The notes beneath the pieces are model-generated. The model ran no database searches and had not been told where the DNA came from. It saw only the letters and a list, made by a program, of their open reading frames with translations. Shown in pieces: positions 17,075 to 28,434 of a stretch of DNA of 64,000 nt. Source of the DNA: Tetramitus jugosus (taxonomy: Eukaryota; Heterolobosea; Eutetramitea; Acrasida; Vahlkampfiidae); the NCBI GenBank assembly GCA_937625935.1, contig OW569347.1, forward strand, positions 1 to 64,000, given 5' to 3'. The position numbers and the translations under genes were made by a program. Every line of letters starts with the position of its first letter. The first letter of the stretch is position 1.

Positions 17075-20047
17075 CTAATACACATTAGAAACTGTGTTGA
17101 TTAGCTTGTTTCTGGAGTGCTCCAAAGCCACATTCTGCAAAAACTCCTCGATATTGGCGTCCAAGAAGCAATTGAGTGAATGATACTGCAAGTAAGGAAC
17201 TTTTCGTGCGTCCCTTTGCACCAATAGCAGAGCAGTTGTGTCATCTCGCGCTGAATCTTGTGGTGACACCAACTCATAGTTTGATTGTAAAGAATTGTGA
17301 GAACCGAAAACCATCTCTTGAATCAACTCAAGCATTTGTTCATCTTTAACCGTAATCTTAACTCTCTGAGCCAGTATGTATCCATACAAGCACCATTGTA
17401 TGTTGCTTGGTTCTTCATCCGAATAATTGCCACCACACAATGTCAATTCTACCTTATCTGTCGAAATCTTGGTTACTTCATACACATAGGCGACTGATGG
17501 GGAATCATGCCACAAACATGGCAGTGAAGGAACATCGATATCCTCCCGATCCACCATAATTTTCATTCCAATATCAGGATGTATTTGCAAGCCTGCAGAG
17601 TGTAACTCGATAATATGACGACCAATTTGGGCACACTTAATTGTTAGGCCTCTTGCTCGAGTAGACCTGGAAGAAAATCCACTACATGCCACAATGCTAT
17701 CATATTCATCATCGTAGGCTGTTTGACCGCAGAAATCAAACTCGTTTTCCTCGAGAACCCTTTGAATAGTGTTAACCAATTGGAAGTTGAACAATTTCCC
17801 ACTACTTTTCATTTCATAAATGAGCTCAAGCAGAGAGCTGGATCCATTGCGACGAAGTCCATCGTTCTGATCCATGACACAACGCAGGTACAATCCTTTA
17901 TCTAAATCATCAACAACATCCACGAAAGTACCCAGATGCTTTGATTCTAAATCGCTCGTAATTTCATCAATAATAACAGAGGATGTATGACAATGTTGAG
18001 CCAACAACTTGGATAACTTGAACAAGGTTGTGGTAGCAATGGTCGTCCCACCTCCGAGAGGTACTCGATTTACATCGTAAGATGTTCGCACGTTCCTGGA
18101 ATGTATGATGATATCCACATGTTTCAATGATCCCACCTTAGTCGCAGGTAGAATTACATTGTTGAATAATTTCAGGAGCAATGGACAACTAATGTCAAAT
18201 AGAGGAATCCTACGAGAATTATTAACGGAAAGATGTGTTTTTTCAACTTGATTAACAACAACACTCTGCAATAATTCAGTATCACATCCAACAACGATTA
18301 TGAGCTGCAAAGTTTCAATGTCCTTCAATAATCTACTCCATGACACAGTATTAATCTCATTCGAATCCAATATAATATTACAGTCATTAATCGTCATTTG
18401 ATTGAAACCAGTGTAGTCGAGACCTGACGATCTTCTTTCTTCTTGTCTCACGTTAGTAATTTGATTTCTCTCTAATCGAATATTGTCTCTTGCCTTAAGA
18501 TAGCTTTCGTCATATTGCAAATTCTCACGATTGAATTTGCGGACAATGTCTAGATACTCGTCGAGCACCTTCTCTTTCATCTTGCATCGCATAGTTATAT
18601 CTGAATTAAATAGCTTATGATTATCCGAATTGGATCCCTTTTTGTCCTGAACGTTCCTTTGGCTATCATGAGAACCATAACTGTAGGCTCCCAAGTGATT
18701 CCCTTCGTTTTTGCAACCGGCCGTACACAAAAAGAACAGCTTTTTGTCACACTCGGAACATGTTGTAGAAGCTTTCTTGCTGTTGGTGCCATCTCCTCTT
18801 CGTTTAGAACATTTTGATGCGATCATGAGATAATTTTTGCACGCGTCATTCAAGCAAAATACAACTAGCTTAGGTGGCAATTTAGCTCTGGGCTTGGATT
18901 CGGAGTTGGTTACAGGCTTGCGGTAAGGCCCATTTTCGCCCTTATTTGAACGAGTCTTTCTCACTTTACCACCTGAAGTGTTAGCTGTACTACTCAGATT
19001 ACTATGAACAGGAGAATGAGACTCCATCTGTTGCTGTTGTGAACAGTTATTGTTTAGTGTGTGGTTCATGTCGTAGTGATGAGGAGAAATTGAATGGGCA
19101 GACGATGGTTTCTCTTTCTCCTGGTATGAAACATCAATCACATGGTTCAACAACAATGTGTCTTTGTCACCCGACAATGAGGGAGATTGTGCGACATGCG
19201 CTTCCGGAGAGGATGGAACCATAAATGAGCCGACACCACAAGAACCAGTCTGACTTAAATCAAAAGGATAAGTAATGTTGGTGGTGTTGCTCTGAGTATT
19301 CATTGAACTCATTCCATTATAAATAAAATTATTGTCCAGCAAGGATAGATTTGATGGAGAGTAGGAGATGGGAGGTGAAAATGATGTTGCAGGCACATGA
19401 GTTGGTGAGGAATAGGGCTGTACTACAGCTTGTTGTAAATTGGACGGTTGTTGTGGATAATGTTGATTTGACTGCTGCTGTTGCAATGCTTGATAGGCAT
19501 GCAACATATTCACTTGTTGTTGATAATACAAGTGTTGTGCCAACCAGTGATCATACATGTGTTGCTGTTGTTGCTGAAACAATTGTTGCTGTTGATATGA
19601 GGTCAACTGATGGTTTGTTGTTGATGGATAATAGCTTGTTTGTGTCAATTGTATATGAGGGTCATTGATGGCCATTGTTTGCTGAGCCGTGTTGCTATTG
19701 TTACTATTGTCATGAGGTGCCACATGCGTTGTAGTTGCATGATGAAAATTCGCTTGTGTAGCATGACTCATATGATGTGGAGATGGAGCGACAGTAGTAG
19801 CATATGCAGTATGATGATGATGATGGCCATCGTGACCGTTGGTTGGACTTGAACCATTTCCCATGGAGGTGTTGGCAGAATCATACGTTTCAAATGAACT
19901 GGTGAAATGTGGTGGCTCAGTGGTTGCAGATGTTGTTGTTGGAGTGGAGGGTAACAGCATTTGGTCCATGAAAAATGCATCTGAAGGGGAGCCGAGATCG
20001 AGAACCGGGTCTCCGACTTGGTCATCAGACAGGAATGTGAAACTCAT
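17075..20047 (-). CDS. Large Cys-cluster protein with Gln/His-rich N-terminus, unrecognised
   Basis: Intact 990-residue protein from a clear ATG. Residues 1-350 are low-complexity (Q, H, S, T, N), including QQQQLFQQQQQHM, typical of nuclear regulators. Residues ~385-470 hold a Cys cluster, CLNDAC, then KCSKR, then CSEC, then CTAGC, which could bind zinc and follows a basic stretch (KVRKTRSNKGE). The C-terminal ~500 residues are ordered and include PDIGMKIMVDREDID and YVYEVTKISTDKVELTLCGG, suggesting a beta-rich domain. I do not recognise the family; a DNA- or RNA-binding regulator is only a guess. It is the first long intact gene inward of the broken zone. Confidence 0.75.
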   Translation of the reverse strand: MSFTFLSDDQVGDPVLDLGSPSDAFFMDQMLLPSTPTTTSATTEPPHFTSSFETYDSANTSMGNGSSPTNGHDGHHHHHTAYATTVAPSPHHMSHATQANFHHATTTHVAPHDNSNNSNTAQQTMAINDPHIQLTQTSYYPSTTNHQLTSYQQQQLFQQQQQHMYDHWLAQHLYYQQQVNMLHAYQALQQQQSNQHYPQQPSNLQQAVVQPYSSPTHVPATSFSPPISYSPSNLSLLDNNFIYNGMSSMNTQSNTTNITYPFDLSQTGSCGVGSFMVPSSPEAHVAQSPSLSGDKDTLLLNHVIDVSYQEKEKPSSAHSISPHHYDMNHTLNNNCSQQQQMESHSPVHSNLSSTANTSGGKVRKTRSNKGENGPYRKPVTNSESKPRAKLPPKLVVFCLNDACKNYLMIASKCSKRRGDGTNSKKASTTCSECDKKLFFLCTAGCKNEGNHLGAYSYGSHDSQRNVQDKKGSNSDNHKLFNSDITMRCKMKEKVLDEYLDIVRKFNRENLQYDESYLKARDNIRLERNQITNVRQEERRSSGLDYTGFNQMTINDCNIILDSNEINTVSWSRLLKDIETLQLIIVVGCDTELLQSVVVNQVEKTHLSVNNSRRIPLFDISCPLLLKLFNNVILPATKVGSLKHVDIIIHSRNVRTSYDVNRVPLGGGTTIATTTLFKLSKLLAQHCHTSSVIIDEITSDLESKHLGTFVDVVDDLDKGLYLRCVMDQNDGLRRNGSSSLLELIYEMKSSGKLFNFQLVNTIQRVLEENEFDFCGQTAYDDEYDSIVACSGFSSRSTRARGLTIKCAQIGRHIIELHSAGLQIHPDIGMKIMVDREDIDVPSLPCLWHDSPSVAYVYEVTKISTDKVELTLCGGNYSDEEPSNIQWCLYGYILAQRVKITVKDEQMLELIQEMVFGSHNSLQSNYELVSPQDSARDDTTALLLVQRDARKVPYLQYHSLNCFLDANIEEFLQNVALEHSRNKLINTVSNVY

Positions 20048-20197
20048 TAATGTGAATCAGATTAGAAAAATATGTGTAGTGTTTCGATTTGTTTTTGTTG
20101 GTTGTTTCTACTTTCGTGTTCGATAATTCAGGGCTTTTATTTCTGCAAGAACGACCGGAGAAACTAGTTTTCTGCAGGTTGTCTGAGGTTTGTCACA

Positions 20198-23100
20198 TCA
20201 ATTGGGATCTGTAGCTTCGCCCAAAAGAAGTAAAACACCATCGAAAGTGGGTCTCAAGGAAGGATCTGTATGCCAACAAGCAACCATCACCTTAGTTAAT
20301 GACTTCATAATTCTGGTTGGCACAGTGTGCAATGTATGAGAGCACCAAGCTTCTAGCTTGCTTTCATCGAAGGGTATCCTGTCGATTTTGCATGTGCTTA
20401 TATCAGCTTTGCTGTCAACGAATGGGATCGATGGTCTTTTTCCGTTCAAGATTTCATGAGCCAGCAGCAGCATGTTACAATGATCCCGAGCGAATGGAAC
20501 AACTTCAAACAATACCTGATACATCACCATTGCGAAGGAATAAACATCAACTTGAGGTCCATATTGGACGTTATTTCGACTGATAACCTCAGGTGCCATA
20601 TACTATGTTTACTGAAATGTTAAGAAATGAACAAACAAAAAGACAATAAAGCAATAATACGAACCTGGAATGTTCCTACAAATCCTGTGAGTTTACTCTC
20701 ACGGTCCACACTCGTCGATAAGCCAAAGTCACTAAATGGAGACAAGTCGAGAACTATGTGAGTAATTATGTGTTAACAAAGATTTCATCAAACAATCACA
20801 TACCCAATTTTTACATTCATATCCTCATCCAATAGTATATTTTGTGGCTATGAGAGATTTGTGTGTTAGTACATTGTTGACTGCTGATACACTTGAAATT
20901 GTTACAGTGTGACTCTTCATCATACCTTCAAATCCCTATGTATGATAGGAGGGTTATGAGTGTGCAAATATGCCATTCCTTTACATATTTGTTTCAATAT
21001 AACCACTTTTCTATCCATGCTCAATGTAAACTTTCCGAGCAAATGGCCGTCCAATGATCCCCTGTCAAGCAATTCAGTGATGATGAAGTTGAACCCCTCA
21101 TGCACACATATTCCAAGAAACCACAAAATGTTTGAGCTACGAAAAGTGATAACAAAAGTTTTGAATCAGTTTGAATATCATCAAAAATAATGGTTCTCAA
21201 CCTACATACTTTTTCAATGATATTAGTAATTGAGCTTCAGCGATGAACTCTGCTGAATTTTCTTCATACTGAAGTTTCATTTTCTTAATGGCGACGGGTA
21301 TATTGGTTCTCCACATTCCCCTATGTTCAAGAGAGTTAGCACATGCACATTAAGTAACGGAAGGATCCTAATTCATACCTGTACACGACTCCTGCAGCAC
21401 CTTCGCTTATCTTTGAGATTATTTTTATATCTTCGTAATTAATCATCCATTTCTTTGCTTGATTGGCAGGACTGAGTTCAAACTCGTTTTCGAGCAATAT
21501 CTGTTGCATTTGACTCTGCTCTACGCTCTTAATTCGGAGAATATGACGCAAATAAATCAGTAAACCAATACTAACTAGCAAAGCTAATCCAAGCACCACA
21601 ACTGCTGTTATAGAGAGAGAAAGATACAAGGCTTTCCTGTCCTTCTTCTTTACTCTAGGAAATCGTGGAGTTTTGAAAACTAATAGTTCAGATGAATCCA
21701 GTAAAGAATTGCTAGAGGTTACACCGAGAACAGTGTTATTGCTCAAGAAGGATACAGCTGAGAAACGGGCACCATTTGATTGAAACTTGCTGACATCTCC
21801 AGTTTCCAAATCATATTGAGCAATAACGGTACCACAGGTTACGTAGAAATACTTTGTTGATTCATCCATAAACAAATTTCTACATGAACAACGACAGGTG
21901 TTAAAATTAGAACCAAATTGAATCATACAAATATGACACATACTTGCAGAGATAATTCAATTTAAAATCCAGTAATTGTATCTTCTTTGTTTGCCTGTTG
22001 AACTTGTAAAGGTTGTTCGCATACTCTCCTTGTTCGTTCCTAAAACTAAATAGTAGGTAAATGTCTGCTTTTTGGATGTAAGTTGGAACAATGAGGTTAC
22101 GTTTCTCAGCACCGAGATCTCCGAGACTCAATACCTCTGTTCGCATCTTTGTTTGCAAATTATACTCTACTATAAAATCTAGAAAAATACTGTAATTAGT
22201 ATGTGTATGAAGAATCAAACTTCCAAATGACATACATTGGTTATTCTCCTTTGCCAAAAGACCAATTAAGTCGTGATTATTATCAAAAAAGCCTAAAGAA
22301 CTGAGTATTTGTGTTTGAGACGCCTCAAAACTCCAAGTTCTCATGCTCGCGTTATGAATGTTCGAGTAAGGATACTCAATAATTTCGTATTGCCTCAAGG
22401 AGGCTTCTGGGTTGACTTCTGAAAAAAGAAGTGTGAATAAATGTGAATATCAATACTCGTCAAATTGTTACATACGAATTGCACTATAGAAGGCACTCTT
22501 CTTCAGAGAGTCTAAGCTAAACACAAATTCCACTTTTTCCAGCTGCGGATCGTCAGTAAAAAGAGCAGAGAAAGAACAAGAAGAGAGTGAAGAAATCAAC
22601 ATACATAATACTTTGAGAGACACTTAATATTAATTTGACAAAACTGGCTAGAAAAATACGACCCCGATGTACCAAGTACAGGCCCCACGCTGAAATAGAA
22701 ACTACCTCCCTTTGTATGCAATAGTTGAATTGTGTCTCCAATGACTACTAGTTCAATTGCTCTTGAATTTTGGGTGACCATGTGATTGTTCGATACTGAT
22801 ATCTCAACATCCGTGATGAAACCAACGCTAATGTCATCAGCATGAAATGAGCTAATATATCGAGCGGAAATTAATTGATCTGAACTTGACAACACAATAA
22901 AATCTCTGACAGCTTCAGGAGCTGTAGGCCTAAGTCATGTGTCAATGATGATCTTACATATTAATCAATTCGATAATAATATACATACAAATTCTGAATT
23001 GCAAGCGCCTCTCCAGACATCACGGATATCGAACTGTATTCACTCCAGTATTGCGCCTTCACGCCTTGGTCGCTTTCGTCTCTTGGAGAAAAAGTAACAA

Positions 23101-24394
23101 ATCCGTTTTCACCCAATGGTGAGATTGTCCTATAACTTCGATCTACGACAGTAGAAATAGATTCTTGTTGAGATATGGAAGAATTGGTAAACGTTCGTGT
23201 TCTTGTATCATACTTTCGAATTACCCACCATTCTTCGCTCTCATTCTTTTGGTGATCTGCCAAAAGAATAAATGATCCCTCTCGATTTGAACTGGCTCCC
23301 ACATAACCAACATCAGGATCTGATGCATTGTAAACTAACGTAAGACGCTCATTAGAATGAAGATAATGGAGAATAGTTGTGGGAGCTTGGTATCCGCGAG
23401 CATCAACATGAGCCAGCACTACAACTAAATAATATTGACCATCAATCAATGTTCCGATGAGGTTGATAGGCTTTACATCAATAGCCGACACTGGAGTTTG
23501 TGTCACAGAATACTTTGCAGTCGTCAGATCCAAACAAAATACTCGCATAAAATAGTCAAATTCTCGATAGTACAAGTACAAAAAGTTCTTGTAATTAGAA
23601 AGTTGAATATTTGTCACAGTCTTCATTTCAAGAACATAAAAGAATTGACCAAATTGTGTGGACATGAACTCCAGATTGACATTCAATGTAGAAACCAGAA
23701 ATTTGCCCACACACACGATTGAAATGCCAGTATTACTTTCTATTAATTGCACATAGCTCATTGAGTTTGAATAAGAAAGAGGCGCTTCTACAACAGTGCC
23801 AAAATGATCCTCATACACTCGAATTTTCATCATCTTACTATTGGTTTGGTCTGGTCCTTTTTCCGATGAAACTGGAAAAGGCACCACAATCAAATACTTT
23901 TCCTCATCGGAAACATGAGCCATTTTCATTGTTCTTACCTGACGATATCCCTCAGAACTACTAATATCAGATGTTGTAATCAACTCGATCGAGTTACTTC
24001 CTCCATTTGTCGTATGTCGCCACAACATAATTCTGAGACCACCATCGTCTCCAGCTGATGAAACAAACAATGTTTGATTCGAATTGGAGAACGCAATCTC
24101 AACATGAGAAACACTTTCTATTCCTCTCATTGCTTTTCGATTGGCCAATTCAAAGGTTGGAGAAGCTTTTTCATCTGCTACCCCATTTGCAAGCAAAGAT
24201 AATACCTTGTCTCGAGCACTGTTGCTCTTGTTGAAAGTCACATGGAGATTTTCATCATGATAGATGGAACGAAAATCAAGAGGGTTACTCAAGGTTGGCT
24301 CGCATTGAATAACACCGAGAAGGAGTGCGTATGAGAGAATAAAACCCAGCAACAACCTCCATGAATGAGCAGAAGAAAGTTCTTGAATACCCAT
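20198..24394 (-). CDS. Receptor-like TKL protein kinase (ten exons)
   Basis: Spliced protein of 1203 residues. Introns (plus coordinates): 22930-22988, 22543-22604, 22419-22475, 21880-21943, 21321-21378, 21137-21209, 20848-20925, 20732-20803, 20603-20664; all are GT-AG and restore one frame. A signal peptide (WRLLLGFILSYALLLGVIQC) leads a ~750-residue extracellular propeller-like region. One membrane helix follows in exon 5 (ALYLSLSITAVVVLGLALLV), then a cytosolic kinase: SEGAAGVVY glycine loop (first Gly replaced by Ser), VAIKKMK, HRDLKPQN, DFGLS, FVGTFQYMAPEV, WHTDPSLRPTF. The catalytic Lys and both Asp are present, so it is probably active. It should sense an outside ligand and signal through Ser/Thr/Tyr phosphorylation; the ligand is unknown. 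Confidence 0.88.
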
Positions 24395-24511
24395 TCCGTT
24401 TTTTGTGCGATAATTTATGTTCCGACAATCATCGGGATTATCCGGTCAGTTCTGATTCTACAGAATGACAAGTTCTGCAGTTGATGAACTTTTCAGTAGT
24501 TAATCTTCCAT

Positions 24512-26476
24512 TTATTGGCGAGATCTTTTCTTAAGCAACATGTACAGAGAGATGCTGAGGAGTACCAGGACACCACCAATGATTTGATAAATGTTGTGGA
24601 TTCTCTCTCCGAGAATCAACCAAGAACAAGTAATGGTTGACACAAGACTGAGAGCTAGTATGCTGCTCGTGTTTGTAGCTCCAAAGTACTTAATGGCCAA
24701 CAAGTTGACCACATTTCCGATCAGATAATTACAAAGGGCATAGACGACGAAGAGAGCATAGGCGAGAGGTGGTAATCGAGTCCACACACTCAAGTCCTCC
24801 CTCAACACCAGACATAGTATAAAATAGCCTCCTCCAAGAACAATTAGGTGGAACAAGAATAAATTCTCTCCTGATAAGCTCTTGAGTTGCACTCTTCCTG
24901 TACCCCCTGACAAGTCCGAAGTTGTCGTAATCTTTAGAACAATATTGTTCAAACTGAGAACAAAGGTAGAGAACAGAGCAATTGACATTCCGATCATATC
25001 ATAAACAGTTAAACTGGAAGCAATTTGTGCGAAAGATGGTAAAGCGAAGAATGATGGGGCCGAGAGTGCCAAGATGATCATAGCTCCTCCAATGAGAGTA
25101 ACACCCATGCATAGCACCATTCCTACTGACAATTTCTCCTCGGAGAATATCTTTGTTATGGGTGATACATTTGAAGTTGAGTGATCCCCGCCCATCTCTT
25201 CATCTACTCGCCCTGAATTGTCGCGCTCCGTATCATTGACCTGTTGTTGCCCATTTTCCACGAGTTGAGTTCCTTGATTCTTCAAGGTCTTTCTGTCTCT
25301 GTGCCTCAACAATCTGTAGATGATGACACTGGATAGGGATACCATAAAGGGAGCGCATAGATTAATCAATTGAGAATTTGTGGCTTTGGTGAATCGAGGA
25401 CTCAACAGATTGGTCACTGAGCGAGTCATAATCAACAGTGCCAACAACCATAAGAAGATATACTCAACAAATAGTGTGTATGCAGCACTCGTTACTCTCC
25501 GAAGAATCTTCTTTGATGAATGAACGGTCTCCTTAACTTCGGATTCAGCAACGTGTTCGTCATTGTTGGAAATGTCATTTGAGCCACCAGAATGGACTTG
25601 ACGTATCACAGATTTTCTAATTCTATTCACAAAGTATCGTCCCAGACGAAACGTTAGATATAGTACAATCACCATTGCATTCGCAATCGCGTTGATGGAC
25701 ATTGGTGGAACTGAGCAATCTTTTTGTAGATAGCGCGTGATGACTGGCGAGGCTCCAGAGATGCCATAATTCAACACTGCACTCATAAAACCCACCATGA
25801 ACAAAAAGTGACTCGATCGGCCTGATGATGAAGTTGCTTCATCCGTATGTACTACTAGACACTGTGCGACCTCGACATGATCCTCCGTATGGGAAGAATG
25901 TGCATCTTCTTTTAGTGGATCAACATGCACAACAAAAGCAGTAGAGTTATCAACCACTTCACATTCAGACGACGACAACTTCAAAACAGTCATCATCTCG
26001 TGCTCATCTGGTGAACACTCGGGCACAGGACTGGCCACTGGGCTCTGTGATCCATCCAAGATAACGTTCCTTGAACCATGTTTCATCAGAGGAAAAATAT
26101 TGTCAGAGGACTGAGCAGGAGAGAATAGAGGAGAAACAGTGTTAACGATAGTGGAAGGTGAGGGTAAGGTTGGTGTAGCCGTCAGAGAAATGGATATGGA
26201 ACTGCTCAAGGGACCAGAGCAAGATGATATCCGAGTTGTTGAGTCACTATCTCCATTGACATTTGGTTGAGCAAGAGAAGATGTGGTGAGTTGCTGTTGT
26301 TGTTTCAGGTTTTCCGCACTACTATTGTGGATAGCGATACGCAATGGTGGCAAATTCTTCCTCATATTTTGACTCCTGGTTCTTCTTGAGTTGTTTGAGG
26401 ATGTTATTGTTGTTGTTGTTGAGACAAGAGATATTGCAGTGGTATGAGCTGGTGGTTCGTTCGTAGCGGTATCCAT
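24512..26476 (-). CDS. DMT/EamA-family transporter with long disordered N-terminus
   Basis: Predicted 654 residues from ATG 26474-26476; the open frame upstream has no ATG. The first ~210 residues are Ser/Thr/Pro-rich and disordered. About ten membrane helices follow, starting with FLFMVGFMSAVLNYGI and ending with SSILALSLVSTITCSWLILG, ERIHNIYQIIGGVLVLLS and a basic tail. The repeat style and the late helix pair with a short polar turn are typical of drug/metabolite and nucleotide-sugar transporters. A loop between helices (~res 375-420) is again disordered. Substrate cannot be read from the sequence. Confidence 0.75.
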   Translation of the reverse strand: MDTATNEPPAHTTAISLVSTTTTITSSNNSRRTRSQNMRKNLPPLRIAIHNSSAENLKQQQQLTTSSLAQPNVNGDSDSTTRISSCSGPLSSSISISLTATPTLPSPSTIVNTVSPLFSPAQSSDNIFPLMKHGSRNVILDGSQSPVASPVPECSPDEHEMMTVLKLSSSECEVVDNSTAFVVHVDPLKEDAHSSHTEDHVEVAQCLVVHTDEATSSSGRSSHFLFMVGFMSAVLNYGISGASPVITRYLQKDCSVPPMSINAIANAMVIVLYLTFRLGRYFVNRIRKSVIRQVHSGGSNDISNNDEHVAESEVKETVHSSKKILRRVTSAAYTLFVEYIFLWLLALLIMTRSVTNLLSPRFTKATNSQLINLCAPFMVSLSSVIIYRLLRHRDRKTLKNQGTQLVENGQQQVNDTERDNSGRVDEEMGGDHSTSNVSPITKIFSEEKLSVGMVLCMGVTLIGGAMIILALSAPSFFALPSFAQIASSLTVYDMIGMSIALFSTFVLSLNNIVLKITTTSDLSGGTGRVQLKSLSGENLFLFHLIVLGGGYFILCLVLREDLSVWTRLPPLAYALFVVYALCNYLIGNVVNLLAIKYFGATNTSSILALSLVSTITCSWLILGERIHNIYQIIGGVLVLLSISLYMLLKKRSRQ

Positions 26477-26729
26477 CCTTATTTTGTTTATTGTCTGGTG
26501 TTGTAGAGGTGTTATTTTGGTGTCAGGTATCAGCTTAGTTGATGGTGAAGATCCAGCGGACCAACGAATTCTTTTCTGAAAAGGAATCTTGGGGAATCTG
26601 TGATGGTGTTCTGACAGATGAATAATTAGTCGAATTTGTTCGTGATGAGGACCAATTTCGGCGGTTTTGCTGTTCAATCAATATCCAGAATGCAGATCCG
26701 GCACCGTTCACCGTGTGAACATTGATGAT

Positions 26730-28311
26730 TTATTGTGCACTTTGGTTCTGTGCATAAATTTCTCTGATGATAACAGGGACACTCGTGCAAGGTAGTAGAC
26801 CAACTTCTGTGACCACAACATCAACCCATTCTCCAGGTGTAACATCATATGTCAAATTGAGAACTGAACCGCCTTGATATCCTTCCTTACCACCTTCGCC
26901 ATACAATCCCATCTTAATAAATCTTTGTTTGACATCTTCTCTATCAGGGATAGTAAGTTCCTTTGGATCAGACAACTCGTTTCTTGTGATTGAATCCAAT
27001 TGGGACTTGTCAGAAAATTTGTACGTTTCACAGCACACTAGGACAGGCTTATTGTAAGAACGAGCAGCGAGACAAATCATAGCAGTACCTACACGACTCA
27101 AAACGTTTCCGTTGTTGAACATGCCATGAGCACCCAGAATGACCGATGTAACCTCCTTCATCATATAAGAGACTGCATTAATCAAACAGAATGAACACTT
27201 AATACCGGCAGCGGTCAGCTTACTCAACAGCTCGCGGCCTTCATTCTTTGGGCGCGAGTCCACTACGACAACAGAGAAATTTTTGCCTTCCTCCTTTGCT
27301 GCGAGCAAAATTCGTTCAACTGCTTCTGATCGTGCATACGTCAAAATAATGTCACCGTTTTGAATTTTTTGAACACCCTTCTCTACAATACTCTTCATTG
27401 TATATTCAATCTTTTCGCTGATCCATCCATCGATCACATCAACCAAAATTTGCTTTGCGTCTTCCTCGGCCATTGATGGATCCATTCTGTGAAGTTCAAA
27501 CTTGAAGTTTTTCAATGCATTTCCCATGCCAATACTCATTGGTCTAAATCGTTTTAAAAAGTCAATCTGAGGTATCAATTGTGAGTCCAAATCTCTCGTT
27601 AACACCTTATCCTGAGGTGTCTTATAATCCAAGACAAATTGTTTCAGTGCTTGCATAAATGCGACACAACGAGCATTTCCTCCACGAATCATTCCATTTG
27701 CAAACTGCAGTCCAAGTGACACAATCGCAGGGTGATACAATTCGTGATTAATTGGCACCTCTTCCGCTGGTTGAAACGGTGTCAAATGAGAATATATTCT
27801 AGTTTCATTGATCTTGTTTTGATGACGAATACTCTTTTGTAATCGTTCAATCTCCTTTTCCTTCTCAAGCAAGAGACGAGAAATTTCTGCACTTGTTTCA
27901 ACGGTAGCTGATGAAGCAACAGAAGGAGCACTGGTGCCCTCTCCGGAAGCTGCCTGTTGCTTTGCTTCACGTTGCTTCTTCTTCAATTCCATTTGTTGTT
28001 CCTGAAAGTAATGACGAAAAAAAAAAGATCACGTCAGTCAAAACACCGTCAGATGTTGATGATGAACATCAATAAAATCTCAATATTTTGTGAGAGATCC
28101 TCTGTTGTAACATGATTTGTCACAATATCACACATACAAGTTTTAAACGTCTTTCTTCCTTTGCCTTGATGGCTTCATCTTTATTCACGCTCCGCTTTTC
28201 CTCTTTTGCTTTTTTACGTTCCTCTCTTTGAGCCTTCTTTAACTGGGCACTCATTGGTTCACGCTCATTGCTGGTGGTGGCAGCAGGTGTGTTGCTACTC
28301 TCCTGTGACAT
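26730..28311 (-). CDS. EIF2B4: Translation initiation factor eIF2B delta subunit
   Basis: Two exons joined across a 136-nt intron (28002-28137) give 481 residues. eIF2B is the guanine-nucleotide exchange factor for eIF2, and the delta subunit is part of its regulatory alpha-beta-delta core. The N-terminus is Lys/Glu-rich and charged (REERKKAKEEKRS). The conserved Rossmann-like half has NGMIRGGNARCVAFM, DIILTYARSEAVERIL, VVVVDSRPKNEGRELL, VTSVILGAHGMFNNGNVLSR, GTAMICLAARSYNKPVLVCC and the NLTYDVTP stretch near the end, all diagnostic of the family. Length and order match other eukaryotes. Confidence 0.93.
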
Positions 28312-28434
28312 GATGATGTTTGTAATGTTCTTCTTGTTGAAAGCCTTGACTGATTGCTTTTTGTTGTGAGACGAATTCTGGTCTGAAAAAATAGTGCATT
28401 ACAAGATTGAACTTTCAATTTCACAATCGACTTT

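Noticed and set aside
26477-26677. N-terminal extension of the DMT transporter by 67 codons
   Set aside because: The upstream open frame has no ATG; the first ATG at 26474-26476 is used.
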